DNA from: Haloferacaceae archaeon B1-Br10_E2g22
GTDB lineage: Archaea > Halobacteriota > Halobacteria > Halobacteriales > Haloferacaceae
NCBI GenBank assembly: GCA_001563795.1
Contig: LKML01000012.1
Span: 1-35,780 of the forward strand
Direction of reading: 5' to 3'
DNA length: 35,780 nt
Shown one piece after another: positions 8,009 through 16,682 of the stretch. Made by a program: the position numbers and the translations under genes. The notes beneath the pieces are model-generated. The model worked only from the letters and a program-made list of their open reading frames with translations, did no database searches and had not been told where the DNA came from. The first letter of the stretch is position 1. Each line of letters begins with the position of its first letter.

Positions 8009-9568
8009 CTACGCTGTTGGCAGTTCGACGCGCTGTGGCGGCTGGCCAGTACAACTGTAGCTTTCGAGTTCGTGGACGGTTCGGTCGCGGTCTTCGGGCG
8101 TCCGGGCAGTCTGGGTGGTGACTGATTCTTCGAGTACGTACAACGTGAGATACTCACTCGGTTCGTCGCCGACTGTCGCCGTCTCACAGTAGTAGTCGGC
8201 TAACAGTTGTTGGGTTCCTTCCGGCGAGTCATGCCGTACACTCGAGAAATAAAACCGCTCGCGGTAGGTCGCAAACTGTGTCTGCAGTTCGGGCGGTCGG
8301 TCGGCTGTGAGCTCGCGGTCGGTATGAATGTCCCAGTGGGCTCCAGTCGGCGATTCGGCTGCAACAACATACTGTCGGGCCGTGCGCCGTGGCTCGGGCG
8401 CAAAAATCGACCACTCTGTCTGGTGGTCGACCACTGCTGTGGTAGCGGCCTCGAGGTCGTCAGCTGGCTGATTGTCAACAACACCACCGGCCGACAGCAC
8501 TGAGAGGACTACTATCAGTCCGATAACTCCAGCCAACAGGCCAACCATCGGTCGGTGGTAGCGGGCGAAGGCACTGCAGACATCCACTCGAGGCCCTCGA
8601 GGCACGCTTGCGGCGGCATCTTCGGCATGCGACGAGAGACTCGACAGCGTTTCGAGACCACCGACCCGCTCGAGGAGCCTCCGGAGGTCACTCCAGAAAC
8701 TCGCCTGCAAAAACAGGATCACCCCGGTAATCGAGACGAACCCAAAGGCTCCGATACGGACAGTCACCGCAAACGACAGATGCGCGACGACAAAGACCGC
8801 CACAAGTGCGGTTCGCGACCGACCCCGGAGCACAATCAAAAACCACGACCCAAGCAGCATCCCGTACCAGATTTGTCCACCGACCGCCAACAACTGTGGG
8901 AAGCTAGCGACGACATCCACCGCCAAGAACGTCATATCGTCGAGACCCATCACCAACACTGCAGCCTCGCCGCTGGCCCACAGCTCCGAGGCGGTTTTGT
9001 GGATTCCATTGACGACATAGACAGTGAGCACCTGCAGTAGAATGAGCGCTGCGGGCAGTCCACCAACCGTTTCTCGAGGGGGGCCGATGGCGTGGACGGC
9101 GTCGATTGACCAGCGTTCGCCCAGCGGGAGAAAAATCGCCCAGAACAGTAGCCACATAAACAATGTGTCGGCGTAACTCAACACCAGTGGGTTGCGGAGA
9201 TCCAGCGAGACGACAAAGACGGCGACCAACACAGTCGACAGACGCGCACGGTAGCCGACGAGCAAACTGAACGCAAGCAGTCCATGGATGACGAACAGCC
9301 CGGCGGTGACCGACGGGTCGGTCGAAATGAAATAGATTGATGCCACATCAGCGGGTGGAGCCGCCAGCGCGAGCGATTGCGGGACGACACCGGCTTCAGT
9401 GTAGAACAACTCGAAGTTTCTGGCCCGCAAGACGAGATCTGCAATGACGAGCAGCCCAAGTGCGATCCGAAACACCGCAAGGGTTCGTGTGTCGATCTCG
9501 AGGCGACCATCGACTGTAGACCGAAACGCCGACACCATAGCCCAGTGGTCGTTTCGATCCCGGCGCAT
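8009..9568 (-). CDS. HTTM-domain membrane protein (vitamin K gamma-carboxylase-like)
   Basis: This multi-pass membrane protein of about 519 residues starts its conserved region with IDTRTLAVFRIALGLLVIAD. Several hydrophobic segments follow, including the family hallmark LDLRNPLVLSYADTLFMWLL. The HTTM family is named for horizontal transfer and includes vitamin K-dependent gamma-carboxylase, but the archaeal members have no proven activity. The last about 140 residues after the final membrane span are soluble and likely extracellular (TEWSIFAPEPRRTARQYVVA to HELESYSCTGQPPQR). The start is uncertain. An ATG at 9568 lies about 29 bp from TATATA at 9594-9599 and would be leaderless; ATGs at 9580 and 9538 are also possible. 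It is divergent from the DUF3592 gene. Confidence 0.88.
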   Translation of the reverse strand: MRRDRNDHWAMVSAFRSTVDGRLEIDTRTLAVFRIALGLLVIADLVLRARNFELFYTEAGVVPQSLALAAPPADVASIYFISTDPSVTAGLFVIHGLLAFSLLVGYRARLSTVLVAVFVVSLDLRNPLVLSYADTLFMWLLFWAIFLPLGERWSIDAVHAIGPPRETVGGLPAALILLQVLTVYVVNGIHKTASELWASGEAAVLVMGLDDMTFLAVDVVASFPQLLAVGGQIWYGMLLGSWFLIVLRGRSRTALVAVFVVAHLSFAVTVRIGAFGFVSITGVILFLQASFWSDLRRLLERVGGLETLSSLSSHAEDAAASVPRGPRVDVCSAFARYHRPMVGLLAGVIGLIVVLSVLSAGGVVDNQPADDLEAATTAVVDHQTEWSIFAPEPRRTARQYVVAAESPTGAHWDIHTDRELTADRPPELQTQFATYRERFYFSSVRHDSPEGTQQLLADYYCETATVGDEPSEYLTLYVLEESVTTQTARTPEDRDRTVHELESYSCTGQPPQRVELPTA

Positions 9569-9592
9569 ATGATTGCACACTGGACAGAACAG

Positions 9593-9646
9593 CTATATAC
9601 ATTCCTGTCTCCGCACCGGGCCCGGCGGAGCCACGTATTTGTGGCT
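9593..9646. promoter_or_regulatory. Divergent promoter region with palindromes
   Basis: On minus, GTATATAG (9600-9593) is the likely TATA box of the HTTM gene. A perfect 10-bp palindrome CCGGGCCCGG lies at 9616-9625. An inverted repeat AGCCAC-GTATTT-GTGGCT lies at 9629-9646; its spacer is TATA-like and sits about 28 bp before the DUF3592 ATG. Overlap of the repeat with the promoter suggests a regulator site shared by both genes. Confidence 0.4.
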
Positions 9647-9664
9647 GTATCGACACCAGATTGT

Positions 9665-10159
9665 ATGCGAAGAGAGTTCGGAACGTTGCCAGCAGTCGGG
9701 GCTGTTGTGATCGGACTTTTCGGCCTGCTTGCGGTGCTCGATGGCACGTGGCAGTATTACAGCCAGTGGCGAGTAGTTCGGTGCGCCGAACAGGCACGCG
9801 GGACTGTCGAGACAATCGATATTCGAGAAGTGCGAGGAAACAACACCTCGAAAAGCTACCAGCCGTATATTGAATACGAATACCAGACACCGACCCAGCG
9901 ACTCGAGGGCAATCGGCTGTATCCGGGCCGCCAGTCTAACAGCCTGTTTGGGACGCATTTGGCCGCTAAAACAGCCATCGAGCCGTATGAAGCAGGTGAG
10001 CCGACAACCGTCTACTACGATCCACAAAATCCACAGCACGCATTTCTCGATCCGACAGTCCAGGCCGGCTCGTCGCTCGGGACTGTCGGATTCGGCCTCG
10101 TGTTGTTCACAATCGCAGTAGTCCTCATGGTCTCGAGCGGAGGGGTTGGCCTGCGATAG
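9665..10159 (+). CDS. DUF3592 membrane protein
   Basis: This 164-residue protein has one hydrophobic segment near the N-terminus (VGAVVIGLFGLLAVLDGTW) and one near the C-terminus (TVGFGLVLFTIAVVLMVSSG). Between them is a soluble beta-rich domain with the DUF3592 features: ARGTVETIDI, SYQPYIEYEYQT, an NRLYPG turn, and VYYDPQNPQHAFLDP before the second membrane span. The function of the family is unknown. The start was chosen at the ATG before MRREFGTLPAV because the first hydrophobic helix begins there; upstream in-frame sequence is antisense to the HTTM gene. It converges on mqo with a 17-bp gap. Confidence 0.88.
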   Translation: MRREFGTLPAVGAVVIGLFGLLAVLDGTWQYYSQWRVVRCAEQARGTVETIDIREVRGNNTSKSYQPYIEYEYQTPTQRLEGNRLYPGRQSNSLFGTHLAAKTAIEPYEAGEPTTVYYDPQNPQHAFLDPTVQAGSSLGTVGFGLVLFTIAVVLMVSSGGVGLR

Positions 10160-10176
10160 CGAAAGCCTATCGGCCG

Positions 10177-11544
10177 TTAGTCGTCGGCCGGAATCGGTTC
10201 TTTTTGACGTGGGAAGTTGTCGATTGTCGCCCGCCGGAAGCCTTCTTCGTCGAACTCGTATTCATCATCAAGGAACTCAATGAGTTGTTCGGTATCCCGC
10301 ATGGCGTTTTTCAGGCAGGTCGAAGCACCGGGCGACGGTGTAATGTTGAAAATGATGTTGTCGCCAGTCAGTTTGGCTTCGCCCATATCAAGTGATTTCG
10401 TCGAGGTGTTGACAATCTGTGGTCGCACTCCGCCGAAGCCTTTCGCACGTTTGATGTCACCGTCTTCGACAGTCGGCACGACTTTCTGGACGTGCGGAAG
10501 GAAGGACTTCTCGCCGACAACGGGCAGATCGTACACCAGGTTTTTCAGGACGTACGGGAGCAAGATTCGGTCGGCCATAATGTTGCCGTAGCTCAACAGC
10601 GAATCGAGATTCAACTGGAAGACATCGAAGAAATCCGCAACCGTCGAAAGCTCTCCGCGCTCTAAGGCTGGGACGACCTTTGCGGTCGGGCCGAAGCGCG
10701 TCAGATTACCATCGTGAACCTCAGCGTCGCCGTGAACCGCCGCGAACGGCAATTTCTTCATCTGTAGCGTGTAGACTTTGCCGTTAAGCAGCGGTTCGTC
10801 GGCAATAAAGAAGCTGCCGGCAACCGGCAACAACGAGAGGTCTTCGCCGTAGCCCATCCGCTTGGCGATCTGTAGACTATGGGAACCCGCGGCGACGACG
10901 GTGGCATCTGCGCTGAACCAGCCGGCGTCGTCGGTTTCGATGAGGAACTCATCGGCAGTCTCGTTGACTCGTTCGACTTTCGTGTCAGTAAAGACGTCTA
11001 CGTGGTCGTGATCACGAACTTGGTCAACGAACGCCTGGGCCAACGCACCGTAATCAACGGTGTAGCCGTCCGGCGTCTGAAGTGCCAAGAGTTCTGTATC
11101 GGGATCTCGACCCTCGACGACTTTCGGCTCGAGTTCGGCGATCTCTTGACGACCGATCGCCTCGAGTTTGGGGAACAACTCGCCGAAGCCTTCGTCGTAC
11201 TGGCGGGACTCGAGTTTTGCGACTTCCTCGTCGCCAACCGCTAGTACCATCTTGCTTCGTTTGGCATGCATCTCGCGGTCGGGGTCTTTGGCCTCAAGAT
11301 AGCCTGCGACCATCTCTGCGCCCTCTTTTACTTTCTCGGCTTTCTCGAGGGTGTAGTTGGTCTCGATGTCACCGAAATGAAGTGTCTGCGAGTTGTGTGT
11401 ATGATGAGAGTTGATCGCAGCAATCTCGTGTTCCTTTTCGATCAGCGCGACACGTTCGATATCGGTGAACGTTGCTACTGTGTACAACAGTGATGCGCCA
11501 CTTATTCCACCGCCGACGATGACTAGGTCGTATTCTTTGGTCAT
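10177..11544 (-). CDS. mqo: Malate:quinone oxidoreductase-type FAD enzyme
   Basis: This 455-residue flavoprotein starts with the FAD dinucleotide loop GGGISGASLL (residues 11-20). Three regions line up with bacterial Mqo as I recall it: LEPKVVEGRDPDTELLA then VDYGALAQAF; VAAGSHSLQIAKRMGYGE then PVAGSFFIADEP; and the C-terminal FAD-closing loop TPSPGASTCLKN. NYTLEKAEKVKEGAEM near residue 63 also resembles the family. The reaction is oxidation of malate to oxaloacetate with electrons passed to the membrane quinone, bypassing NAD-malate dehydrogenase. No transmembrane segment is present, so it would be a peripheral membrane enzyme. It stands alone between convergent DUF3592 and the co-directional thermosome gene. 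Confidence 0.88.
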   Translation of the reverse strand: MTKEYDLVIVGGGISGASLLYTVATFTDIERVALIEKEHEIAAINSHHTHNSQTLHFGDIETNYTLEKAEKVKEGAEMVAGYLEAKDPDREMHAKRSKMVLAVGDEEVAKLESRQYDEGFGELFPKLEAIGRQEIAELEPKVVEGRDPDTELLALQTPDGYTVDYGALAQAFVDQVRDHDHVDVFTDTKVERVNETADEFLIETDDAGWFSADATVVAAGSHSLQIAKRMGYGEDLSLLPVAGSFFIADEPLLNGKVYTLQMKKLPFAAVHGDAEVHDGNLTRFGPTAKVVPALERGELSTVADFFDVFQLNLDSLLSYGNIMADRILLPYVLKNLVYDLPVVGEKSFLPHVQKVVPTVEDGDIKRAKGFGGVRPQIVNTSTKSLDMGEAKLTGDNIIFNITPSPGASTCLKNAMRDTEQLIEFLDDEYEFDEEGFRRATIDNFPRQKEPIPADD

Positions 11545-11645
11545 ATGTACTGGTTCCCTCGGAAACGCTGACTGTCTTCGGTGATGGATAATCGTCTATC
11601 TACTAAGTCCCTACTATCTTGGCTGCAGCGTGATAACACAACTCA

Positions 11646-11678
11646 GTCTCGGTTACGTCTGGCAAGTAGCGCCGAGAC
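11646..11678. repeat. Inverted repeat GTCTCGG-N19-CCGAGAC
   Basis: Perfect 7-bp arms lie at 11646-11652 and 11672-11678, in the 240 bp between the thermosome stop and the mqo start. It could be a hairpin in the mqo leader or a protein-binding site. The rest of this gap holds short direct repeats (CTACTAAGTC / CTACTATCTT near 11600) and an A-rich tract (AACAAAAATATAAAA, 11749-11763) that, read on minus, gives a T-rich stretch after the thermosome stop and could end its transcript. Confidence 0.35.
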
Positions 11679-11784
11679 AGAAACACAGATGGTGTACGGC
11701 CGGCAGTGGCGATTGACCCCAAGATCGCACAGAGAACTCACTCTGCAAACAAAAATATAAAACCAACAGGGAACTGCTCGCGTT

Positions 11785-13353
11785 CTATTCGGCGGTGATC
11801 ACGTCATCAATCCGGAGGATCATCGTCGCGGCCTCGGTAGCCGACTTGATGGCCTCCTGTTTGACCGCCGCGGGATCGATGATGCCAGCTTCGACTGGGT
11901 CGCCAATTTCGCCGCTGCGGCCCGTCGAGACGATACCGGCTCGACCCTCCGAGTCGTAGGTACCACGGAGATCAACTAGCGCATCGATCGAATCCATGCC
12001 GGTGTTTTCGGCGAGCGTGCGGGGCAGCGCATCAACCGCGGTCGCAAACGCTTCGATAGCCAGCTGTTTGCGACCCTCGACGCTTGCGGCGCGGCTTCGG
12101 ACGTACTCAGAGATCGCAACTTCGGTGCCGCCGGCACCGGGGACGACACCGCCTTTATCCAGCGCAGCGATGGTAACATCAATAGCATCGTTGAGTGCGC
12201 GCTCGAGTTCGTCGATCACATGATCAGTGCTGCCGCGGACGAACAGCGTCACGTAGTTCGAATCGGAACCACCGTCAACGAAGACGGTGTCTTCGTCGTC
12301 GTAGGTTTCGATCGACAGCGAAGCCAGCGAGCCGAGATCCGAGGCTTCGATCCCCTCGAGCGTCCCGAGATGTTTGGCACCCGTTGCTTTGGCGAGGGCT
12401 TTGGATTTCTTCGAAGAGACGTTGCTAAAGGCCAGAATACCGGCGTCGGCCAGATAGCCCGCCACGCGGTCGTCGATCTTCTTCGTACAGAACAGGACGT
12501 CGACGCCCGCCTCGCTGAGCGTTTTGGCGTAGCCGCGGAGTTCGGTGTCCTCGGCTTCGACAGCGGCGTTGAGTTGCTCGACGCTCGAGATCGAATACTC
12601 AGCGCCGGCTTCACCTGTCCGAACCTCGAGTTTGGACTCCAAGATAGCGACGCTGGCATCCCCGAGTTGACGGGGCATGTTGGCGTTGGCTGGCTCTTCG
12701 CTGAGAATGACGCCATCGACGAGTTCCGTAGCGCTGCTTGCACCGCCCGTCTGGGTGTGAATACGGACATCCTCTCGGTCGACACCATCATTGGTGGCGA
12801 CCTGTCGGACTGCCGCAACAACGCGCTGGGCGAGGACGTCAGCGGTTACGTCTCCGGTTCCTTTCCCGGTCATCGAGGATTCGGCGACCGCCTCGAGGAT
12901 ATCGTCATCGAGATCGATGTCGAGTACCTGTTCGTCGATGGCCTCTGCGGCGAGGCGGGCGGCTTCGTGATAGCCCTCGACAATAACTGTGGGATGAAGA
13001 TCCGAATCAAGCAGATCTTCTGCTTCCGACAGCAGTTCGCCAGACAGGACGGCGGCTGTCGTCGTTCCGTCACCGACTTCTACCTCCTGGGTTTCGGCGA
13101 CTTCGACGATCATCTGGGCTGCAGGATGCTCAATGTCCATTTCGTTGAGAATCGTCGCCCCATCGTTGGTGATAACGACATCACCTGAGGAGCCAACGAG
13201 CATTTTGTCCATGCCCTTCGGTCCGAGTGTGGTTCGAACCGAGTTTGCGACGGCTTTGCCCGCACGAATGTTTGAATCCTGGGCAGCCTGTCCCTTTGTC
13301 CGTTCGTTGCCTTCCGAGAGAATGAACAGTGGTTGCTGTTGTCGTGATGCCAT
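11785..13353 (-). CDS. Thermosome (group II chaperonin) subunit without GGM tail
   Basis: This 522-residue chaperonin subunit folds proteins in the cytosol inside a double-ring complex. ATPase motifs are intact: [11 protein letters not shown] (43-52), NDGATIL with D64, [10 protein letters not shown] (94-103), the catalytic Asp in LNDAIDV, and [11 protein letters not shown]. It ends at [12 protein letters not shown], without the long Gly/Met-rich tail found in most thermosome subunits, so it resembles the short third subunit (CCT3 type) of Haloferax. Other subunits should be encoded elsewhere. A strong TATA box is 38 bp upstream. The gene symbol is left blank because alpha/beta/gamma assignment needs a tree. 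Confidence 0.97.
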   Translation of the reverse strand: MASRQQQPLFILSEGNERTKGQAAQDSNIRAGKAVANSVRTTLGPKGMDKMLVGSSGDVVITNDGATILNEMDIEHPAAQMIVEVAETQEVEVGDGTTTAAVLSGELLSEAEDLLDSDLHPTVIVEGYHEAARLAAEAIDEQVLDIDLDDDILEAVAESSMTGKGTGDVTADVLAQRVVAAVRQVATNDGVDREDVRIHTQTGGASSATELVDGVILSEEPANANMPRQLGDASVAILESKLEVRTGEAGAEYSISSVEQLNAAVEAEDTELRGYAKTLSEAGVDVLFCTKKIDDRVAGYLADAGILAFSNVSSKKSKALAKATGAKHLGTLEGIEASDLGSLASLSIETYDDEDTVFVDGGSDSNYVTLFVRGSTDHVIDELERALNDAIDVTIAALDKGGVVPGAGGTEVAISEYVRSRAASVEGRKQLAIEAFATAVDALPRTLAENTGMDSIDALVDLRGTYDSEGRAGIVSTGRSGEIGDPVEAGIIDPAAVKQEAIKSATEAATMILRIDDVITAE

Positions 13354-13387
13354 GATGAATGCCTCACTTCCAGATGGTTTGCAGTTC

Positions 13388-13395
13388 TATATAAA
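13388..13395 (-). promoter_or_regulatory. TATA box of the thermosome gene
   Basis: TTTATATA on minus is centred about 38 bp before the thermosome ATG, giving a short leader of about ten bases. Confidence 0.65.
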
Positions 13396-13441
13396 CATTA
13401 CTACTATGTGTTCAACGAAACCACCAGCGGGGCCGCCGGTA

Positions 13442-13488
13442 GACCTGCTGGTGTATGCTTGCAGGTCAAAGGCTCTATCAACAGAGCC
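13442..13488. repeat. Two adjacent hairpins between thermosome and amidohydrolase promoters
   Basis: GACCTGC (13442-13448) pairs with GCAGGTC (13461-13467) across a 12-nt loop. Three bases later GGCTCT (13471-13476) pairs with AGAGCC (13483-13488) across a 6-nt loop. Both stems are perfect. They lie in a 237-bp divergent intergenic region and are not needed by either basal promoter, so they may belong to a small RNA or be regulator sites. Confidence 0.4.
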
Positions 13489-13490
13489 CA

Positions 13491-13528
13491 GTCATTCTGT
13501 CAGTAGTGGCCAATCGATCTGTCATTCT
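13491..13528. repeat. Direct repeat GTCATTCT with 30-bp period
   Basis: GTCATTCT occurs at 13491-13498 and 13521-13528, followed by GTCAG and CGTTCAG. The start-to-start distance is about three helical turns, which would place both copies on the same DNA face. It lies 60-100 bp before the amidohydrolase start, a plausible activator position. Confidence 0.3.
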
Positions 13529-13590
13529 CGTTCAGTTGGCAGCAGTTCATGGTTGAAACAACTATATGCAACGCGTGTGACGGGTAACTA

Positions 13591-14412
13591 ATGCTGGAGT
13601 TGGAACACGGGTTCCGGGTGGTCGACTGTCACGGGCATCTCGATCACAACGAACAGGCCGTCGCAACCTACGGCCACGAGACCGGCCCCGACCAGTTGGA
13701 ACGCGAATACCATCAGGCAGGCATCGTCCGGGCTTGTGTCTCGCCAACGCCGAGGGAGAAAACTGAAGGATATCTCCGGGCGAACAACGCCGTCGCTCGA
13801 CTCAGCGTCGACCGGCCGTTTTTGGCATTCGCCCGGCTCAACGGCCCACGAGATGTCACTGGCGGGCCCGTCGCAATGCTCAAAAACATTCGGGCCGAAC
13901 GTCAGAACTACCATACCCGACCGGGCGATGTCGAGCAGTACGCCTACGACGATCGATTTCATGGCTTCGTGCTCGATCCGGTAGTCGACGGGCTCCCAGA
14001 CGAGCACGTACTCGAGGAACTCGCAGTGGTCGATCTCCCCGTTGCGGTCTACTGCCGAACGGCATTTCCGCCAGCGGCGGCCGAACAGCTCGTGATCGAC
14101 CGTGGGTTTCCGGTGATATTGGCTGGCTTCGGCGGTTACCCGATGGATCACGCACGCATGGAACACGCACTGGGATTGCTCGAGGGCTACGACCGGCTGT
14201 ATCTGGATACATGGGCTGTCCGCTCGAGAGAACTCCTCGAGCGTGGACTGTTAGAGCATCCAGATCGAATTCTGTTTGGAAGCGGGACGCCCGAGGTGCA
14301 TCCGAACGTCGCGATCATGGAAATACTTACTTTGGATGTCTCCGAAGACGCCATGAACCGTGTGTTCAACAAGAATCCGGTTCGGCTGGTTCCAGGGCTT
14401 GCACCCCAGTAG
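13591..14412 (+). CDS. Amidohydrolase-fold protein with most metal ligands missing
   Basis: This 273-residue protein has the overall order of the amidohydrolase-2 (TIM-barrel) family. The N-terminal HxH motif is present (VDCHGHLD, H14 and H16), as are LPVAVYC, FPVILAGFGG, YDRLYLDTWAV and the final DRILFGSGTPEV. In active relatives three further ligands are expected: a His in the middle strand (here YCR), a His in the next strand (AHxGG; here AGFGG), and an Asp at GSDxP (here GSGTP). All three are replaced. It may be a binding protein or use a different mechanism. A TATA-like ACTATATGC lies 22-30 bp upstream. It converges with the glycosyltransferase gene with one base between the stop codons. 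Confidence 0.82.
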   Translation: MLELEHGFRVVDCHGHLDHNEQAVATYGHETGPDQLEREYHQAGIVRACVSPTPREKTEGYLRANNAVARLSVDRPFLAFARLNGPRDVTGGPVAMLKNIRAERQNYHTRPGDVEQYAYDDRFHGFVLDPVVDGLPDEHVLEELAVVDLPVAVYCRTAFPPAAAEQLVIDRGFPVILAGFGGYPMDHARMEHALGLLEGYDRLYLDTWAVRSRELLERGLLEHPDRILFGSGTPEVHPNVAIMEILTLDVSEDAMNRVFNKNPVRLVPGLAPQ

Positions 14413-14413
14413 C

Positions 14414-15337
14414 TCACCGTGTGTTCGGTGTCGAATCCCGCCAGTCATAGCGTGCGACCGCACGATCAGCACGTTTCGAGATGCCATGAGGGTTACGTGA
14501 GCCTTCGCGGTCGCGACTTCTGGCGACCAGGCCGTCTGAGAAACCGGTTGTCATTCCCGAGACCACCTCTTTGCCTGTTCCAAACCAGGCGGTGGGCTGG
14601 GCGCTGCCGCCGACCACATCGCGGGCGGCTGTGGCTGCATCATACAGTGCATGCGAGAGTGTTCGCCGAATGATCGTGGGGCGAATCCCGTAATTTTTGA
14701 TTAACCGATAGCTCAGCGCGCGATATTTCCAGCCCCAATCGCGCTGTCTGTGACCGCCGTCGGCTTCGTACTCACAGCGAACGCTCATCGAGGGCTCCCA
14801 GGCAACAGGCGTCTCTATGCCAGCGAGGCGATGAGAGACATCCCGCGAACCGCCCGTCTCGAGATACTCATCAAAGCCATCCAGTGTGTCCAACACGTCG
14901 GCCTCAAAGGCGACATTGCTTCCAGAAATATAGGTGACCTGTCGTCGGGCGACATCCTTCGTTTCGGGAGATTCGGTCGTCATCCCACCGGGGACGGTTC
15001 GATGGGTGGGGCCGGTGACGACGGGGGCGGTTGTCAACCCTTCGGCGATTGCAGTTCGCCAACTGTCTTCGACGCGTAGGTCGTCGCCCACAAAGGCGAT
15101 AACATCTCCAGAAGCCACCTCAATACCGGCGTTCCGGGCAACGTTGACTGTCCGGGCCGAAACTTCGACCAGCACATCGACATCGTCTCGGTCACGAACC
15201 ATCCCGGTCGTACCGTCTGCCGACGGGCCGTTGACGACAATCAGTTCGGCATCGGGTGCTGTCGCTGTCAACTGATCGAGACACGACGACAGCTGGTCTC
15301 GTCCGTTAAGTGTCGGAACGATGACCGAGAGCTGCAT
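14414..15337 (-). CDS. Family 2 glycosyltransferase
   Basis: This 307-residue GT-A type enzyme starts LSVIVPTLNGRDQL, the nucleotide-sugar binding strand of GT2 enzymes. NVARNAGIEVASGDVIAFVG leads to the metal-binding acidic site DDLRVEDSW. The acceptor side includes VTYISGSNVAFEADVLDTLD and a basic C-terminal third (DWGWKYRALSYRLIKNYG). No clear membrane anchor is seen. The sugar and acceptor are unknown; N-glycosylation or surface glycan synthesis would be usual in haloarchaea. It is monocistronic by position, with 83 bp to the regulator gene upstream on the same strand. Confidence 0.9.
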   Translation of the reverse strand: MQLSVIVPTLNGRDQLSSCLDQLTATAPDAELIVVNGPSADGTTGMVRDRDDVDVLVEVSARTVNVARNAGIEVASGDVIAFVGDDLRVEDSWRTAIAEGLTTAPVVTGPTHRTVPGGMTTESPETKDVARRQVTYISGSNVAFEADVLDTLDGFDEYLETGGSRDVSHRLAGIETPVAWEPSMSVRCEYEADGGHRQRDWGWKYRALSYRLIKNYGIRPTIIRRTLSHALYDAATAARDVVGGSAQPTAWFGTGKEVVSGMTTGFSDGLVARSRDREGSRNPHGISKRADRAVARYDWRDSTPNTR

Positions 15338-15420
15338 ACAGTATGTTATTAGAGAGCGTATATAAAATAGGGGATTGTTAGTTTCTACAGAATGCGGACG
15401 GAAAATACAGCGTTGGCGGG

Positions 15421-15693
15421 TTAGGTGTTCAGATAGTACACCTGTTTCCGGGCGTCTTTAAAACTGTAGCGTGAGCCGATCAGTTCGGATTCCTCGAGGC
15501 GGTTGAGTGCGTACCGCACTGTTCGGTCGGGCAACAGTGATTCGTCGACCAACTGTCCCTGTGAGAGCGGTTGGTCAGTCTCTAAGACTTTGGCAACGAG
15601 TTTCGCACTTGGGGGAAGTTCCCGAAGGCGGTCACGAAACTCCGATTCCGACAGTTCGACGTGGCTACCGGCTTCGACTGGACTAGTGCTCAT
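15421..15693 (-). CDS. Winged-helix transcriptional regulator
   Basis: This 90-residue protein is a single winged helix-turn-helix domain. SAKLVAKVLETDQPLSQGQL is the first pair of helices, VDESLLPDRTVRYALNRLEE the recognition helix, and LIGSRYSFKDARKQVYYLN the wing. It has no effector domain, so it may sense through dimer contacts or a partner. I prefer the ATG at 15693 over 15708, because the only AT-rich promoter-like word (CTTTACC on minus, near 15724) would start transcription close to 15697. It is divergent from the methyltransferase gene, and the shared AT-rich region 15740-15780 could hold an autoregulatory site. Confidence 0.85.
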   Translation of the reverse strand: MSTSPVEAGSHVELSESEFRDRLRELPPSAKLVAKVLETDQPLSQGQLVDESLLPDRTVRYALNRLEESELIGSRYSFKDARKQVYYLNT

Positions 15694-15859
15694 ACTACAT
15701 ACAATCAAACGGAGAGATGGTAAAGGTTGTCTACATATGACACAAATTTATGCATATTGTATAAGGCTATACTAGTGTAAATCCTCCAGTTATCAGCCTA
15801 TCTGGGTTGTCTCTGTGCCACAGTTGGCCAGTCACACGACGAACGCATATCCAGTACGG

Positions 15860-15866
15860 TTTTAAT
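15860..15866 (+). promoter_or_regulatory. TATA box deciding the methyltransferase start
   Basis: TTTTAAT lies about 29 bp before GTG 15892 and overlaps the alternative ATG at 15865. Transcription would then begin near 15890, after that ATG, which argues for a leaderless GTG start. Confidence 0.5.
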
Positions 15867-15891
15867 GTTTGAGTGTGCAGTTTGGGCAACT

Positions 15892-16596
15892 GTGAAAGGC
15901 AAAGAGTGGTACCAGGCCGACGACGTCGCCGCGGAGTACGACGACAAGCGCTTTTCGGAGGGCGGGAGATTCATTGATCGGCGCGAAAAGGCGGCGGTGG
16001 TCTCTGCGTTAGGTCCGCTCGAGGACAAACGCATACTGGAAGTCGCCTGCGGAACCGGCCGGTTTACCGTAATGATGGCCCAACAGGGAGCCGATATCAC
16101 TGGACTCGACATCTCCGGGGCGATGCTTGCACAGGGTCGACAGAAAGCCAAAGACGCAGGCGTTGCTGAACGCGTCGAGTTTATGCGCGGGGATGCGGCC
16201 CGGCTTCCGTTTCCGGACGACCATTTCGATGCCGTCTTTGCCATGCGGTTTTTCCATCTCGCGGATCGGCCAGTGACGTTTTTGCGCGAACTCCGTCGCG
16301 TCTCGAAGGGCCAGGTGTTTTTCGATACGTTCAATCTCGAAAGCACGCGCGTGCTCTACAATCGGTTCTTACCGATGGGATCACGGCTCTACTCGCGGAC
16401 GGACGTCGAGAGCCTGCTTGCGGACGCACAACTCGATCTGGTCGATGAATCACACGATTTTGTCCTGCCGTACGGTTTTTATCGGAGCCTCCCACGGTCT
16501 GTCGCCCGCCCGTTCCGAAAGCTCGATCTCGCAGTTGGCAACACGCCAGTCGGCGATAAACTCGCCTCGGTCTCCTACTGGAACACCACAAAATAG
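15892..16596 (+). CDS. Class I SAM-dependent methyltransferase
   Basis: This protein of about 234 residues has a Rossmann methyltransferase core: motif I ILEVACGTGRFT, motif II acidic residue in ITGLDISGAMLAQ, GDAARLPFPDDHFDAVFAMR as motifs III-IV, and FLRELRRVSKGQVFF after them. This order is that of the UbiE/small-molecule methyltransferase group; the substrate is unknown. The C-terminal part (residues after about 160) is a basic, aromatic region that may bind a lipid or quinone precursor. GTG at 15892 is preferred over ATG 15865 because the conserved sequence begins at KGKEWYQADDVAAEYDDKR and the TATA box covers the upstream ATG. It is divergent from the winged-helix regulator. Confidence 0.87.
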   Translation: MKGKEWYQADDVAAEYDDKRFSEGGRFIDRREKAAVVSALGPLEDKRILEVACGTGRFTVMMAQQGADITGLDISGAMLAQGRQKAKDAGVAERVEFMRGDAARLPFPDDHFDAVFAMRFFHLADRPVTFLRELRRVSKGQVFFDTFNLESTRVLYNRFLPMGSRLYSRTDVESLLADAQLDLVDESHDFVLPYGFYRSLPRSVARPFRKLDLAVGNTPVGDKLASVSYWNTTK

Positions 16597-16682
16597 CACA
16601 GACAACGAGTCGTCCAGCACTCCAACAGACTGCGGGAGCGTCGAAACACTGGTTTAAAGCCGTATCCGGTCGAGGCCCAATC

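Noticed and set aside
12220-13188. Long plus-strand open frame (322 codons) opposite the thermosome gene
   Set aside because: It lies wholly antisense to a certain thermosome gene and arises from the codon bias of the real strand; its residues show no family pattern.
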